A stretch of 58,968 nt of DNA from an uncultured Saprospiraceae bacterium (GTDB taxonomy: Bacteria > Bacteroidota > Bacteroidia > Chitinophagales > Saprospiraceae), in NCBI GenBank assembly GCA_937974625.1, contig CALJVJ010000068.1, positions 1-58,968 on the forward strand, in the 5' to 3' direction. The position numbers and the translations under genes were made by a program. The notes under the pieces are model-generated. The model saw only the letters and a program-made list of their open reading frames with translations. It searched no databases and was not told the origin of the DNA. Positions 26,801-36,560 of the stretch are shown here, in pieces; the first letter of the stretch is position 1, and each line of letters opens with the position of its first letter.

Positions 26801-27898
26801 CTAAAAAATAAACTTTCCATTTTCATAAATCATCTCGTCGTCTGCAAAAATCTGACCACCGTTGACCATATTGCCAATCATATCCCAGTGGATAGCCGAT
26901 TGGTTTTTGCCCCCCGTTTGGAAATAGGATTGACCTAATGCCATATGGATAGTCCCTCCTATCTTTTCATCAAAAAGAATGTTTTTTGTAAAACGATTGA
27001 TGCCATAATTAGTCCCAATAGCTGCTTCTCCAAATCGTCTCGCACCTTCAGTTTTTAGTAAATTATCCATAAATGCTTGTCCTCGTTTAGCTTCCCACTT
27101 TTCAACGTATCCATCTTTGACCCACAGCGTTACGCCTTCCACTTCATGTCCCATATAGAGTGCAGGAAAAGAAAAATGTACTACTCCATTGACCGAATCC
27201 TCTACTGGTGCCGTATAGACTTCTCCTGACGGCATATTCGTTTGTCCATCAGAATTTATCCATGTTCGACCTTTCGTAGAAAAAGTAATGTCTATTCCTT
27301 CACCTTTGTATTGGACTTTGTCTCTTTTGTTTAAAAGGTCTACAATTTTTTGCTGGTCTTTACGTCTGTTCAACCAAGCCTGTTGTGGGTCTTCTGTATA
27401 TAAATTACAAGCACCAAAAATAAATTCTTGGTATTCTTCCAAGGACATACCTGCATTTTGGGCACCTGCTATAGTAGGATATTGACAAAGATTACGTTTT
27501 AACTCTTTAGTAGCGGTTCTTTCAAAATATCGCTTAGAAATATCCTTCATAGCTTTGCTTCTAACTCCAGAACGTCCTTTGGGTACACCACTATCTTCTT
27601 TCAAATTAAAGGGAGCTCTTATATAAATATATGCATTAAACGTTTCCATTGCCATTTTCTGCAAGGGTGGTACTCGCTGCAATTGGGCATCATTGGCCTC
27701 TGACAAAAAAATTCGGTTCTTCTCTCGAAAATCCATATCCACCTCCATATGACCGCCTGCTTTGAGTGCAGACCGATACACTTCTCGAATTAAAGGTTCT
27801 GCTAAAGTGGTACTTCGGACATATAATTTTTCACCTGGTTGGAGTTCTACACAATAATTGACCAATAAATCAGCGTATTTTTTTAAAATAGTATTCAT
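26801..27898 (-). CDS. M29-family aminopeptidase
   Basis: 365 residues, close to the ~370-410 usual for AmpS/aminopeptidase T. The expected metal ligands and active-site residues appear in order in the C-terminal half: Glu in SGEVYTAP, Glu in GEAAIGTN, His in GTIHMALG, then Tyr and the IHWD pair (His/Asp). The N-terminal half matches the family in its GEKLYVRST region. A cytoplasmic cobalt/zinc enzyme that removes N-terminal residues, probably in peptide turnover. Stands alone. Confidence 0.9.
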   Translation of the reverse strand: MNTILKKYADLLVNYCVELQPGEKLYVRSTTLAEPLIREVYRSALKAGGHMEVDMDFREKNRIFLSEANDAQLQRVPPLQKMAMETFNAYIYIRAPFNLKEDSGVPKGRSGVRSKAMKDISKRYFERTATKELKRNLCQYPTIAGAQNAGMSLEEYQEFIFGACNLYTEDPQQAWLNRRKDQQKIVDLLNKRDKVQYKGEGIDITFSTKGRTWINSDGQTNMPSGEVYTAPVEDSVNGVVHFSFPALYMGHEVEGVTLWVKDGYVEKWEAKRGQAFMDNLLKTEGARRFGEAAIGTNYGINRFTKNILFDEKIGGTIHMALGQSYFQTGGKNQSAIHWDMIGNMVNGGQIFADDEMIYENGKFIF

Positions 27899-28003
27899 AG
27901 TTTCGATTGATAATTATTTATAAAGTTATTGGAAGTTATTAAAGGTAATTATAGGTTATTATCGAAAAGCATCTAATTAAGTGCTGTCTAACTAAAGGGT
28001 ATG

Positions 28004-28034
28004 TTGTCATCCAGTAAAAAATTACCTACATTTG
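28004..28034 (+). promoter_or_regulatory. Bacteroidota-type housekeeping promoter
   Basis: TTG at 28004-28006, 20-bp spacer, TAcaTTTG at 28027-28034. The predicted start lies about 48 bp before the ATG at 28089. Confidence 0.6.
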
Positions 28035-28088
28035 AATCGTAAAAATAAGTGATTTACCACAATACTTTATTGAGAAAACCATATTATC

Positions 28089-28649
28089 ATGGAAGACGAA
28101 GCACTCTTTGATAAAATATCCCGTTCCTTCAGCGTAGAAATGCCTGTCGTCAAGACAATGGATGACTACCTTGATAATATCCTACCTTTGATTCGGCCAT
28201 GGAGTGAAGACCTCTATGAGGAAGAGTATTATTTAAATACGCGTTTTTTAGAAGTCCGAGATGATGAGCATTTTCATGAAACGATACTTTATATTTTTCG
28301 CCCTAAAGGAGAACTAATGGTTGTTCGAGATGGAGACATCAGCGGCGCACGTTGGAAGACCTTACCCAATTCTAATACCCTAATTTTAGAACAAGGCAAT
28401 CGTAGCGAATTATATGATTTAGCCTTTATGAACTCCGATTTTTTTATTCTTCGCAAACATGGGGACCAATCTCGAAAAGGGATGCGTAAGTATTTTGTCT
28501 TAGGACGAGAAAGTTTAGTCGCTCGACTAGAATGGCGAGATATGATGGAATTAATGTTTAATTTGTATCGAAGTAATTCGAATGTGATTGTTTATGTGGC
28601 GGTGTTGGTGGTGATTGTGGCGGCTATTATTTTGTTTTCGATATTGTAG
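28089..28649 (+). CDS. unrecognised tail-anchored membrane protein
   Basis: 186 residues. The N-terminal ~160 residues are soluble, acidic and rich in aromatic beta-strand sequence (LYIFRPKGELMVVRDGDISG; YDLAFMNSDFFILRKHG). The C-terminus is one Val/Ile-rich membrane helix (about 163-184) with only a few residues after it, so the protein is probably tail-anchored with its bulk in the cytoplasm. No signal peptide. No family recognised; similar lone proteins occur in Bacteroidota. It has its own promoter. The next small gene begins 59 bp downstream. Confidence 0.6.
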   Translation: MEDEALFDKISRSFSVEMPVVKTMDDYLDNILPLIRPWSEDLYEEEYYLNTRFLEVRDDEHFHETILYIFRPKGELMVVRDGDISGARWKTLPNSNTLILEQGNRSELYDLAFMNSDFFILRKHGDQSRKGMRKYFVLGRESLVARLEWRDMMELMFNLYRSNSNVIVYVAVLVVIVAAIILFSIL

Positions 28650-28650
28650 A

Positions 28651-28681
28651 GAGGTGTCAGGTGTCAGGTCAGGTGTCAGGT
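28651..28681 (+). repeat. short AGGTGTC tandem repeats between two genes
   Basis: About four imperfect copies of AGGTGTCAGG lie directly after the stop at 28649 and before the next ATG at 28709. Short tracts of this kind often arise by slippage. Confidence 0.6.
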
Positions 28682-28708
28682 AATTACTTCCTTTTTTCAA
28701 AAAAAAAA

Positions 28709-28915
28709 ATGAATAGAACTAAACTTTACTTTATTATCGGTTTTATCCCCCTTATCAATATCATTTATCGACTAGCTACTTGTATTTCTTGTGAGGGCAG
28801 TTTTTTTGGGTATACGGTTTCAGGTACGACCGATTTGATAATTAATGCGGTTTTAGCTTTTTGGATTTTTAATGGGGTTTATCGGGAGCGAAAGAGGGAT
28901 TTATCAAGAAGTTAA
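28709..28915 (+). CDS. small two-TM membrane protein, unrecognised
   Basis: 68 residues from the ATG at 28709, preferred because an A-run precedes it and the earlier in-frame start at 28661 would translate the AGGTGTC repeats. Two hydrophobic helices (about 6-24 and 45-61) flank a short Cys-containing loop (CISCEG) and a basic C-terminus. No family recognised. Confidence 0.4.
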   Translation: MNRTKLYFIIGFIPLINIIYRLATCISCEGSFFGYTVSGTTDLIINAVLAFWIFNGVYRERKRDLSRS

Positions 28916-29031
28916 ATGAATCCCTAAAATATTCACTTTAATTCATACTAGATTTACTAGAACAAGAATCATAAGGTAGCAGTTTGCCTGTTTGGATAGA
29001 CTCAAATAAGTTGTTCAACCTTTATCATTCG

Positions 29032-29916
29032 ATGAAAAAAATCATGAAAGAAAAAATCAAACATATAAGTTTTAACAACAAAGACAATCCCAAATCTTAC
29101 TTTGACATAGTCAAAATTGAAGACCTACTACAAAAAGAAATAGACCATGATGTTGGTAAAAATCACCTTGTAAGATTCTACGTAATTCTTTTTATCTATG
29201 AGGGACAAGGTTACCATACCATTGATTTTACCGACTATAACTATAAAAAAGGAACCGTACTATTGGTCAGAAAAGACCAAATTCACAAATTTTTTAGAAG
29301 CCCTAATGTAAAAGGGTATCTATTAGTTTTCACAGAGGAGTTTATCATTAGCCATCTGAACAGAATGGAGGCAATGAAATCAATGCAACTTTTCAATGAT
29401 TCCTTGAATTTTCCAAAAATTGAATTCAATAATAAAGAGGAGTTTTCTGATTTTACAATTTTGATAAAACACATGGAATCAGAATATCATTCTAAGGATG
29501 AGTTTTCCATTGGTATTACAAGAAGTGTTTTACATATTGTGATTACAAAATTATTCCGCATCAAAGCTAAACAAGAGCATTTAGTAGGAAAGAAAAGATA
29601 TATAGCTCAATTCTTAGCGCTGCAAAAATTAGTAGAAGAAGATTGTTTTAAAAGTAAAAAAGTACAGTATTATGCACAAAAATTGGGTGTTTCTTCCAAA
29701 ACAATAAACAACATTGTAAATAATGTAATCAATGCCTCTGCTAAATCTTTTATTGATGAAAGAACGATTATGCAGATAAAAAGACTATTAATCAGCACCG
29801 ACCATTCTATAAAAGAAATTGCTTATATCTCAGGTTTTAGTGACCCTACCAATTTTTTCAAATATTTTAAGAAGTTTACAGATAATTCTCCTGAAGCATT
29901 TCGTCAAGCGCATTAA
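29032..29916 (+). CDS. AraC-family transcriptional regulator
   Basis: 294 residues from the ATG at 29032; a TTG at 28984 would add an unlikely leader, and a second ATG lies at 29044. The N-terminal ~170 residues look like a cupin effector/dimerisation domain (YEGQGYHTIDF...KGTVLLVRKDQIHKF). The C-terminal ~100 residues are two helix-turn-helix motifs typical of AraC/XylS (QYYAQKLGVSSKTINNIVN; SIKEIAYISGFSDPTNFFKYFKKFTDNSPEAFR). It is immediately upstream of a promoter driving a lipoprotein/SnoaL-like pair, so it is probably their regulator. Confidence 0.9.
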   Translation: MKKIMKEKIKHISFNNKDNPKSYFDIVKIEDLLQKEIDHDVGKNHLVRFYVILFIYEGQGYHTIDFTDYNYKKGTVLLVRKDQIHKFFRSPNVKGYLLVFTEEFIISHLNRMEAMKSMQLFNDSLNFPKIEFNNKEEFSDFTILIKHMESEYHSKDEFSIGITRSVLHIVITKLFRIKAKQEHLVGKKRYIAQFLALQKLVEEDCFKSKKVQYYAQKLGVSSKTINNIVNNVINASAKSFIDERTIMQIKRLLISTDHSIKEIAYISGFSDPTNFFKYFKKFTDNSPEAFRQAH

Positions 29917-29957
29917 TCAATTTTCCGATTTTGACAGTCCTTTGAAACATTCTCACC

Positions 29958-29988
29958 ATTGCTGGTAGTCTTTTCCCCTATACCTTTG
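29958..29988 (+). promoter_or_regulatory. Bacteroidota-type promoter of the lipoprotein/SnoaL-like operon
   Basis: ATTG at 29958-29961, 19-bp spacer, TAccTTTG at 29981-29988. The predicted start is near 29995, leaving a ~190-nt leader before the ATG at 30186. It lies 42 bp after the AraC-family gene. Confidence 0.6.
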
Positions 29989-30185
29989 TGCTATTAATTG
30001 GATAAGCTTTTTTAATAATTTTTTCAAAAATTAATTTTTTGTTACTGGCATTCCTATGCTCAATCATTACTTGCATTGCAAGCAATGAAGAGGAGACCGC
30101 AACGTCTATTACGTTAAGATTTGAGGATAATCTTATTCAATCCGTTTCAAAAAATTGCATTAACAACCACTTTAAATTAAACAAA

Positions 30186-30881
30186 ATGCAAACCTTCTTA
30201 AACTCATTTTTCTTGCTGGTAATATCAATATGTCTTATCAGTTGCACAACGAGTCAAAATTCAAAAACAAATATGGAAGAAAAAACAATAATGGAAGTCA
30301 CCACCTTCAACATCAATTCTGATGCAGTTCCAATGGCTTTTGCTAAACGGGATGAACAAGTAGAAAATGACTTTACAAGCAAGCAAACAGGATTTATCAA
30401 ACGCCAAAGTGGCGTTGATGATAAAGGAAATTATGTAGTAGTAGTTTATTGGAAAAGTATGGCGGATGCAGATGCTTCTATGAACAAATTCATGAGTGAT
30501 GCTTCTGTAGCTGACTATGCAAAAATGATTGATGGTCCGACTATGAAAATGACGAGGTATGCCATGGACAAGGCATTTAATGCCGAGGAAAGTCGATTTG
30601 TGGAAATCATGGCTTACGATGTAAAACCAAATACCGATATGGCACAATTCACAACCACTAATTACAAAGTAGAAACTGACTTTACAGGAAAGAGGAAAGG
30701 GTTTTTACAGCGATTAGTAGGAGCAAATGAAAAAGGCCGACAAATTGTTGTTGTCTACTGGGATAACAAAGAAAATTCGGATGTTTCTATGGGGCCATTT
30801 ATGGAAGCACCAATTGCTAAAGAGTTCATGCAGGCAATGGATCAATCCTCTATGAGTATGGGTCGATATAAATTTTTCTAA
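30186..30881 (+). CDS. lipoprotein with two tandem ferredoxin-like (ABM/EthD-type) domains
   Basis: 231 residues from the ATG at 30186; the reading frame runs further upstream but only this start gives a lipoprotein signal (hydrophobic core then LISC, Cys20). Two homologous halves follow, about 35-130 and 135-231. Each has the pattern MEVTTFxxxxDAVPM...(T)GFIKRQ...VVVVYWKS...F.MSMGRY, as expected for dimeric alpha/beta-barrel (ABM/EthD-like) folds. No catalytic residue can be assigned. The next gene starts 2 bp after the stop, so they form an operon. Confidence 0.65.
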   Translation: MQTFLNSFFLLVISICLISCTTSQNSKTNMEEKTIMEVTTFNINSDAVPMAFAKRDEQVENDFTSKQTGFIKRQSGVDDKGNYVVVVYWKSMADADASMNKFMSDASVADYAKMIDGPTMKMTRYAMDKAFNAEESRFVEIMAYDVKPNTDMAQFTTTNYKVETDFTGKRKGFLQRLVGANEKGRQIVVVYWDNKENSDVSMGPFMEAPIAKEFMQAMDQSSMSMGRYKFF

Positions 30882-30883
30882 AT

Positions 30884-31648
30884 ATGGAATTAACTAGAAA
30901 AGAAAAAGTAGTTGCACTACTAAATAGTTTTAACACAGAAGACCAAACCCCTATTACTTACATTAATCCTGAAAAATATATCCAACACAACTTATCAATT
31001 GGAGACGGGTTGGCAGGTTTTGGAGAACTAATACAACATGCTCCACCGCAAGGATTTAAGGCGACAATTGTACGGGCATTTCAAGATGGAAATTATGTTT
31101 TTACTCATACTGAATATGACTTTTATGGTCCAAAGATTGGCTTTGATGTTTTTCGATTTGAAGATGAGTTAATAGTAGAACATTGGGATAACTTGATTGA
31201 AGTACAACCGCCTAATCCAAGTGGTAGAACGCAAACAGATGGAGCTGCTGACATTACAGATAAAGATAAAACAGCTAAAAATAAACAAGTTGTCAAAGAT
31301 CTCTTGGAGAATGTCTTTATGAATGGTCAAATGGATAAAATAGCTAGCTACATCAGTCCGACAACCTACGTACAACACAATCCTCAGATTGGAGATGGAC
31401 TAGATGGTTTGGGCAGTGCGATGAAGGCAATGGGAGAAAAAGGCATGATGATGACTTATGAAAAAATCCATAAGGTATTAGGCCAAGGAAATTTTGTTCT
31501 TACAATGAGCGAAGGGAAATTGGGAAAGCAATCTACTGCCTATTATGACCTTTTTAGATTAAAAAATGGTCTAATCGTAGAGCATTGGGATGTGATTGCC
31601 CCTATTCCTATTAAGTCCGAATGGAAGAATGATAATGGAAAATTTTAA
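30884..31648 (+). CDS. protein with two tandem SnoaL-like domains
   Basis: 254 residues with no signal peptide. Two related halves (about 5-110 and 130-245) each contain a YIQHN or YVQHN motif, a GDGLxG turn and a EHWD motif near the end (VEHWDNL; VEHWDVI), the hallmarks of SnoaL-like/NTF2 ester-cyclase folds. It is coupled to the lipoprotein gene by a 2-bp gap. The pair could act on a small hydrophobic molecule detected by the AraC-type regulator; that is inference. Confidence 0.75.
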   Translation: MELTRKEKVVALLNSFNTEDQTPITYINPEKYIQHNLSIGDGLAGFGELIQHAPPQGFKATIVRAFQDGNYVFTHTEYDFYGPKIGFDVFRFEDELIVEHWDNLIEVQPPNPSGRTQTDGAADITDKDKTAKNKQVVKDLLENVFMNGQMDKIASYISPTTYVQHNPQIGDGLDGLGSAMKAMGEKGMMMTYEKIHKVLGQGNFVLTMSEGKLGKQSTAYYDLFRLKNGLIVEHWDVIAPIPIKSEWKNDNGKF

Positions 31649-31871
31649 TTGATAACCATTGAAGTTGTTTAAGATTATTCTAGTGGCTTGATTGCAAGTC
31701 ATTAAAAACACACACTTCAGCTATTGATGTTTCCCACAGCTTTGGCTGCGAAAAAACAAATGAGCTTTGGTTTGACTTCCAAGTACTTATAATCAATCCC
31801 CTAACAAAACTTTAAACAGCTTCATTGTTTTTTATAATTTTTATCCTCTAATAATTTTAAATTAAATAAAA

Positions 31872-34800
31872 ATGAAAAAGAATTTTCTACAAGTATTAAT
31901 CCTATTACTTGTGACGGTAAACATGATAGGTCAAATACCATCTAATCTGTCTTCAGATGACATGAATTTTTTCCCAGAAGATATTGTCATAGCTAATAAT
32001 GTAGCTTATGTGAGTGGCTTAGGAGATGGCACCTTGCAGATGTTTGACTTAAACTCAACGAATCCAACTGGTGAAATATTTGCGGAAGCAGAAGCCGGTT
32101 ATACCCAACGTTGGGGAGTAAAAAGTGACGGTACAAAATTATTGAGCATTCTTGACAATGCTGACTTTGGGGGTGGAGAATCTGGTCCAGCCAAACTAGT
32201 AGAATACGATATTGCGACTAGAACAAAGACAACAGAATGGCCTTTACCTGCTGGCGCTATCGGACATACCGTATCTATTGTTGGCGAAAAATATTATGTA
32301 ACTGATTTTGGTAGTCCTCGAATCATGGAGATTGACCGAAGTACAGGTGTAGTTAATGACAGTTGGTTTACAAGTCCAGAATGGGACCCAACAATTAGCG
32401 GTATTGGCGGTACGATTTATGACAATCAAGGAGGTTTCTATATTTCGCAAGGAAACAAATTATGGTACTTACCTATTAGTGATGGTACACCTGGAACTTT
32501 ACAACAAGTAACGGTTACTGGACTTGATATTATCGACGCGGATGGTATCTCTTGGGATGATACTAAGAACATACTATATTTTGCAACCAATGATACTGGT
32601 GACCCTGAAAATGTTGGTACGGTATCTAGACTAGTGTTTTCTGATGTAACTACTGCCACAGGTAGTGTTATCGCTTCTGATTTGGATGACGCTTCAGGAC
32701 TATGGTTTCATAGAGATGGTGGCAAAGAATACATTTTCGTGTTAGAATCACAATTTGGTGGATTATTCGGTATTAATTCATTCGAACCACCGTTCAATAT
32801 TGAAATTATAGCGTTAGCCAGTTCATCTGACAATACCGTTTCTGTATACAATTCTTTTGAAGATGCAACTTTAACAGGTGGTCAGCAAGCATTTTATGGG
32901 GCAGCTGGTCCAGTTGGAATTTCAGACGATGTTGAATTTTCTCAATTCATCAACTTCTACGATATTGATTTGACAAATTTAGGATTGACGATGACCCTGT
33001 TTAATAATTCAGATGCAGCAGATTTATTACTTCCTGAGGGTCGTTTTGACAGATATTACTTTGCTTATAAAGGTGATATGTCTAATATTAGTATTTCTGG
33101 CGGTTCGCCTGGATTAGCAGCAAATGCAACCGTAACGGCATTACCAGCAGGATATACAGTTCCAGTCAATGACGCTTTTGGAACAGGGTATCCTTTACCT
33201 ATTACATTACCTGATGGTGGTTTTGTAGTTGAATTAGGAGGAGGAACTGACTTGACAGAATTGGGACAAACACTTAGTGTTGATTTTGGTCTGCAAGGTG
33301 TTTCCGTGTACAACTCCTTCGAGGATGCAACTTTGACGGGTGGGCAGCAAGCATTTTATGGTGCGGCTGGTCCAGTAGCAATTTCTGATGGTGTTGAGTT
33401 TCCTAAATTTATTAACTTCTATGATATTGATGTTGATGATTGTGGGCTGACAATGACACTGTTTAACAATTCAGATGCAGCAGATGTATTACTTCCTGAG
33501 GGTCGTTTTGACAGATATTATTTTGCATTAGAACAAGATATGTCAAATATCAGTATTTCAGGCGGTTCTTCTGGATTAACAGCAAATGCAACCGTAACGG
33601 CTTTACCAGCAGGATATGAGATACCTCTAGCAGATTTATTTGGTACGGGTTATCCATTGCCTATTACACTTCCAAATGGTGGTTTTGTGCTTGAACTTGG
33701 CGGAGGAACAGATTTGACAGAACTCGGACAAATGATTAGTGTTAGCTTTGGTTGTCCAACACCAGAATCTTTAACCATAGAAGGAGAAACATTCTTCCCT
33801 GAAGATATTGTCATTGCAAATAACATAGCTTATGTAAGTGGATTAGGAGATGGAACATTAAGAATGTTTAACTTAAACTCAGCAAATCCAACAAGCAAAA
33901 TATTTGCAGAAGCAGAAGCAGGATATACTCAACGTTGGGGCGTAAAGAGTGACGGTACTACCCTATTAAGCATTCTTGACAATGCAGACTTTGGAGGTGG
34001 AGAATCTGGTCCAGCCAAATTGGTAGCCTATGATATTGCCAGTAAAGCAAAGACAGGCGAATGGGATTTACCAGCAGGTTCAATTGGACACACGGTATCT
34101 ATTGTTGATGAAAAATACTATGTAACTGATTTTGGTCAACCAAGAATTTTTGAAATAGACCCAACTACAGGAACGGTCAATGACAGTTGGTTTACTAGTT
34201 CAGAATGGGACCCTGCAATCAGCGGTATCGGAGGTACAATCTATGATAACGAAGGCGGCTTTTATATTTCACAAGGTAATAAATTATGGTACTTACCCAT
34301 CAGCGGTGGTGCGCCGGGTACTTTACAAGAAGTAACTGTTAATGGGCTAGATGTTATTGATGCAGATGGAATTTCTTGGGATGATGCGAATAACACTTTA
34401 TACTATGCTACTAACGATACAGGAGACCCAGCCAATGTTGGTACGGTATATAGACTAGTATTTTCTGATTTTACTACTGCTACAGGTAGTGTAATTGCAA
34501 CTGGTTTCGATGATTCATCTGGTTTATGGTACCATACAGAAGGTGGTAAGCAGTATATATATGTACTTGAATCTCAGTTTGGAGCACTCTTCGGTATCAA
34601 TGGCTTTGAGCCTCCTTTCAATATTGCTGTATTAGAATTATCACAAGGCGAACCGTCTGATATTACGACAGATGATATGGACTTTTTCCCAGAAGATATC
34701 GTCATTTCTAATAATGTAGCTTATGTAAGTGGTTTGGGTGACGGTACTTTGAAGATGTTTAACTTAAACTTAGCCAACCCTACAGGTGAAATATTTGCAG

Positions 34801-35825
34801 AAGCAGAAGAGGGTTACACTCAACGATGGGGAGTAAAAACGGATGGTACTACATTATTGAGCCTTCTTAATAATGCCAACTTTGCAGGAGGAGATGCTGG
34901 TCCAGCCAAATTGGTAGCTTATGATCTTGCTAATGGTCAAAAAACAGGCGAATGGGATTTACCTGCTGGATCTGTCGGTCATACCGTATCTATAGTAGAT
35001 GGAAAATACTACGTAACAGATTTCAATAATCCTCAAATTTTTGAGGTAGATTCAAGTACAGGTATAGTCAATGATAGTTGGTTTACAAGCGACCAATGGG
35101 ATCCTGCGATCAGTGGTATGGGTGGAACTATTTATGATGGTGTAGGTGGCTTTTATGTATCACAAGGTAATAAATTATGGTACTTACCAATCAGCGGCGG
35201 TATGCCGGGTACTTTACAACAAGTAACGGTTACTGGACTTGACGCTATTGATGCAGATGGTATCTCTTGGGATGACGCCAACAATACCTTATACTATGTG
35301 ACCAATGATACAGGCGACCCTGCTGATGTGGGTACTGCTTACAGATTAGTCTTTTCAGATGTTACAACGGCTACAGGCAGTGTGGTGGCGGATGGTTTTG
35401 ATGATTCATCTGGCTTATGGTTTTTTGAAAATAACAACCAAGCATATTTGGCGGTATTGGAATCTCAATTTGGGGCTTTATTTGGTATTAACGGATTTGA
35501 GCCACCTTTCAATATTGCGATAATTCCTTTAGGTGATATTGTATCATCTACTGACAATCTACTTGCTGCTTCCACTCAAATAAATGTATATCCTAATCCA
35601 TTTAAGCAAATGACCACTTTTGAAATTGAACTTAGCCAAGGCGGCGATTTTCAGTTTCAGGTATTTGATATAAGTGGAAAAGAAGTAGCTAATAGCAGCT
35701 TAGAATTAAATGAAGGAACTAATCAGTTTAACTTTAATGGTAGCTCTTTGAATAAAGGATTTTATAGCTATCGATTGAGTAATCGACAAGGTTTTGTAAG
35801 TGGTAAAATGATTGTAGTGAAGTAA
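31872..35825 (+). CDS. secreted T9SS type-A protein built of three propeller-like and two beta modules
   Basis: 1317 residues with a signal peptide (1-20). The order is A-B-B-A-A. Module A (about 285 residues) starts FFPEDIVIANNVAYVSGLGDGT and resembles NHL/SMP-30-type beta-propellers, with YVTDF and SGLWYH motifs. Module B (about 150 residues) starts VYNSFEDATLTGG and contains LLLPEGRFDRYYF. The copies are at 31962-32818 (A1), 32832-33292 (B1), 33300-33753 (B2), 33791-34641 (A2) and 34675-35529 (A3); identity is high even at the DNA level. The last ~85 residues are a T9SS type A sorting domain (VYPNPFKQMTTF ... GKMIVVK). Ligand binding or adhesion is likely; no enzyme activity is evident. 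Confidence 0.85.
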   Translation: MKKNFLQVLILLLVTVNMIGQIPSNLSSDDMNFFPEDIVIANNVAYVSGLGDGTLQMFDLNSTNPTGEIFAEAEAGYTQRWGVKSDGTKLLSILDNADFGGGESGPAKLVEYDIATRTKTTEWPLPAGAIGHTVSIVGEKYYVTDFGSPRIMEIDRSTGVVNDSWFTSPEWDPTISGIGGTIYDNQGGFYISQGNKLWYLPISDGTPGTLQQVTVTGLDIIDADGISWDDTKNILYFATNDTGDPENVGTVSRLVFSDVTTATGSVIASDLDDASGLWFHRDGGKEYIFVLESQFGGLFGINSFEPPFNIEIIALASSSDNTVSVYNSFEDATLTGGQQAFYGAAGPVGISDDVEFSQFINFYDIDLTNLGLTMTLFNNSDAADLLLPEGRFDRYYFAYKGDMSNISISGGSPGLAANATVTALPAGYTVPVNDAFGTGYPLPITLPDGGFVVELGGGTDLTELGQTLSVDFGLQGVSVYNSFEDATLTGGQQAFYGAAGPVAISDGVEFPKFINFYDIDVDDCGLTMTLFNNSDAADVLLPEGRFDRYYFALEQDMSNISISGGSSGLTANATVTALPAGYEIPLADLFGTGYPLPITLPNGGFVLELGGGTDLTELGQMISVSFGCPTPESLTIEGETFFPEDIVIANNIAYVSGLGDGTLRMFNLNSANPTSKIFAEAEAGYTQRWGVKSDGTTLLSILDNADFGGGESGPAKLVAYDIASKAKTGEWDLPAGSIGHTVSIVDEKYYVTDFGQPRIFEIDPTTGTVNDSWFTSSEWDPAISGIGGTIYDNEGGFYISQGNKLWYLPISGGAPGTLQEVTVNGLDVIDADGISWDDANNTLYYATNDTGDPANVGTVYRLVFSDFTTATGSVIATGFDDSSGLWYHTEGGKQYIYVLESQFGALFGINGFEPPFNIAVLELSQGEPSDITTDDMDFFPEDIVISNNVAYVSGLGDGTLKMFNLNLANPTGEIFAEAEEGYTQRWGVKTDGTTLLSLLNNANFAGGDAGPAKLVAYDLANGQKTGEWDLPAGSVGHTVSIVDGKYYVTDFNNPQIFEVDSSTGIVNDSWFTSDQWDPAISGMGGTIYDGVGGFYVSQGNKLWYLPISGGMPGTLQQVTVTGLDAIDADGISWDDANNTLYYVTNDTGDPADVGTAYRLVFSDVTTATGSVVADGFDDSSGLWFFENNNQAYLAVLESQFGALFGINGFEPPFNIAIIPLGDIVSSTDNLLAASTQINVYPNPFKQMTTFEIELSQGGDFQFQVFDISGKEVANSSLELNEGTNQFNFNGSSLNKGFYSYRLSNRQGFVSGKMIVVK
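31962..35529 (+). repeat. A-B-B-A-A internal repeat array in the 1317-residue protein
   Basis: Three ~860-bp and two ~460-bp near-identical segments, listed in the gene entry. Shared stretches longer than 15 bp recur between B1 and B2 and between A1, A2 and A3. Such direct repeats can recombine and change the number of modules. Confidence 0.85.
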
Positions 35826-35913
35826 CAACTAATTTTTAATACAAGTTTGGGCACGAACTATATTATTTCGTTGCTCCCAATTTATTTATAATTTTTAATA
35901 ACAAAAAAACATC

Positions 35914-36300
35914 ATGACAAACGATTCAACTACAACACCAAAGTGGATTACGATATACCTTTGGATTACCTTCTTTATCACTCTAGGAGCAAGCCTTACC
36001 GCCTATTTTAAACCAGATGCCTTGTTAGCAACATGGGAGGCATTACCCGCTGCAGGAGCTTTATCTCTTGCTGGTCCTTTAGGCTTATTTGTTTCTCGTA
36101 ATATGGCAACAGCAGCAGTGACCCTTTTTGGACTTTTACAAAAAAATGCTGCTATGATTAAAATTATTTTACTACTTAGAATAGTAAGTGATGGTCTAGA
36201 TTTAGTAAATAATTTGATAGCAGGAAATATGCCTGTTGCAATTATGGGTGGAGTTATGTGCTTAATAGAAATATTTGCTTTTACAAAAATCAAAGGGTAA
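35914..36300 (+). CDS. small multi-TM membrane protein, unrecognised
   Basis: 128 residues with about four hydrophobic segments (approximately 12-28, 45-62, 68-88 and 105-122). A short hydrophilic N-terminus precedes the first helix and there is no signal peptide. No family was recognised with confidence. It starts 88 bp after the repeat protein and ends before a strong terminator, so it may be its co-transcribed neighbour. Confidence 0.6.
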   Translation: MTNDSTTTPKWITIYLWITFFITLGASLTAYFKPDALLATWEALPAAGALSLAGPLGLFVSRNMATAAVTLFGLLQKNAAMIKIILLLRIVSDGLDLVNNLIAGNMPVAIMGGVMCLIEIFAFTKIKG

Positions 36301-36338
36301 TTAATATAATTTTTAATTTATTGCATTTAACAACAACG

Positions 36339-36372
36339 AGGAATATTAGTATCTGCTAATATTCCTTTTTTT
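36339..36372 (+). terminator. intrinsic terminator after the small membrane protein
   Basis: An 11-bp stem (AGGAATATTAG, 36339-36349, with 36356-36366) has a 6-nt loop and a run of seven T. Confidence 0.88.
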
Positions 36373-36480
36373 ATGTGAATAATGGGTCAACAAAAGATCA
36401 AATAGCATTTACAAAAGAAATAAAACTATATTCTTATCCTAAAAAACAGATATTTGTTTCCTACAAATCATGTTAACAAA

Positions 36481-36512
36481 AAAGCCCTTTCAGATTACAC
36501 TGAAAGGGCTTT
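36481..36512 (-). terminator. intrinsic terminator of the PD40 gene (minus strand)
   Basis: A 13-bp stem (36481-36493 / 36500-36512) has a 6-nt loop. On the minus strand it is followed by a T-run. It lies 48 bp beyond the stop of the PD40 gene. Confidence 0.85.
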
Positions 36513-36560
36513 TATATTATGAATCGAAGTGGCTCAGGCAAGAATGCCTAAGCTACAGTA

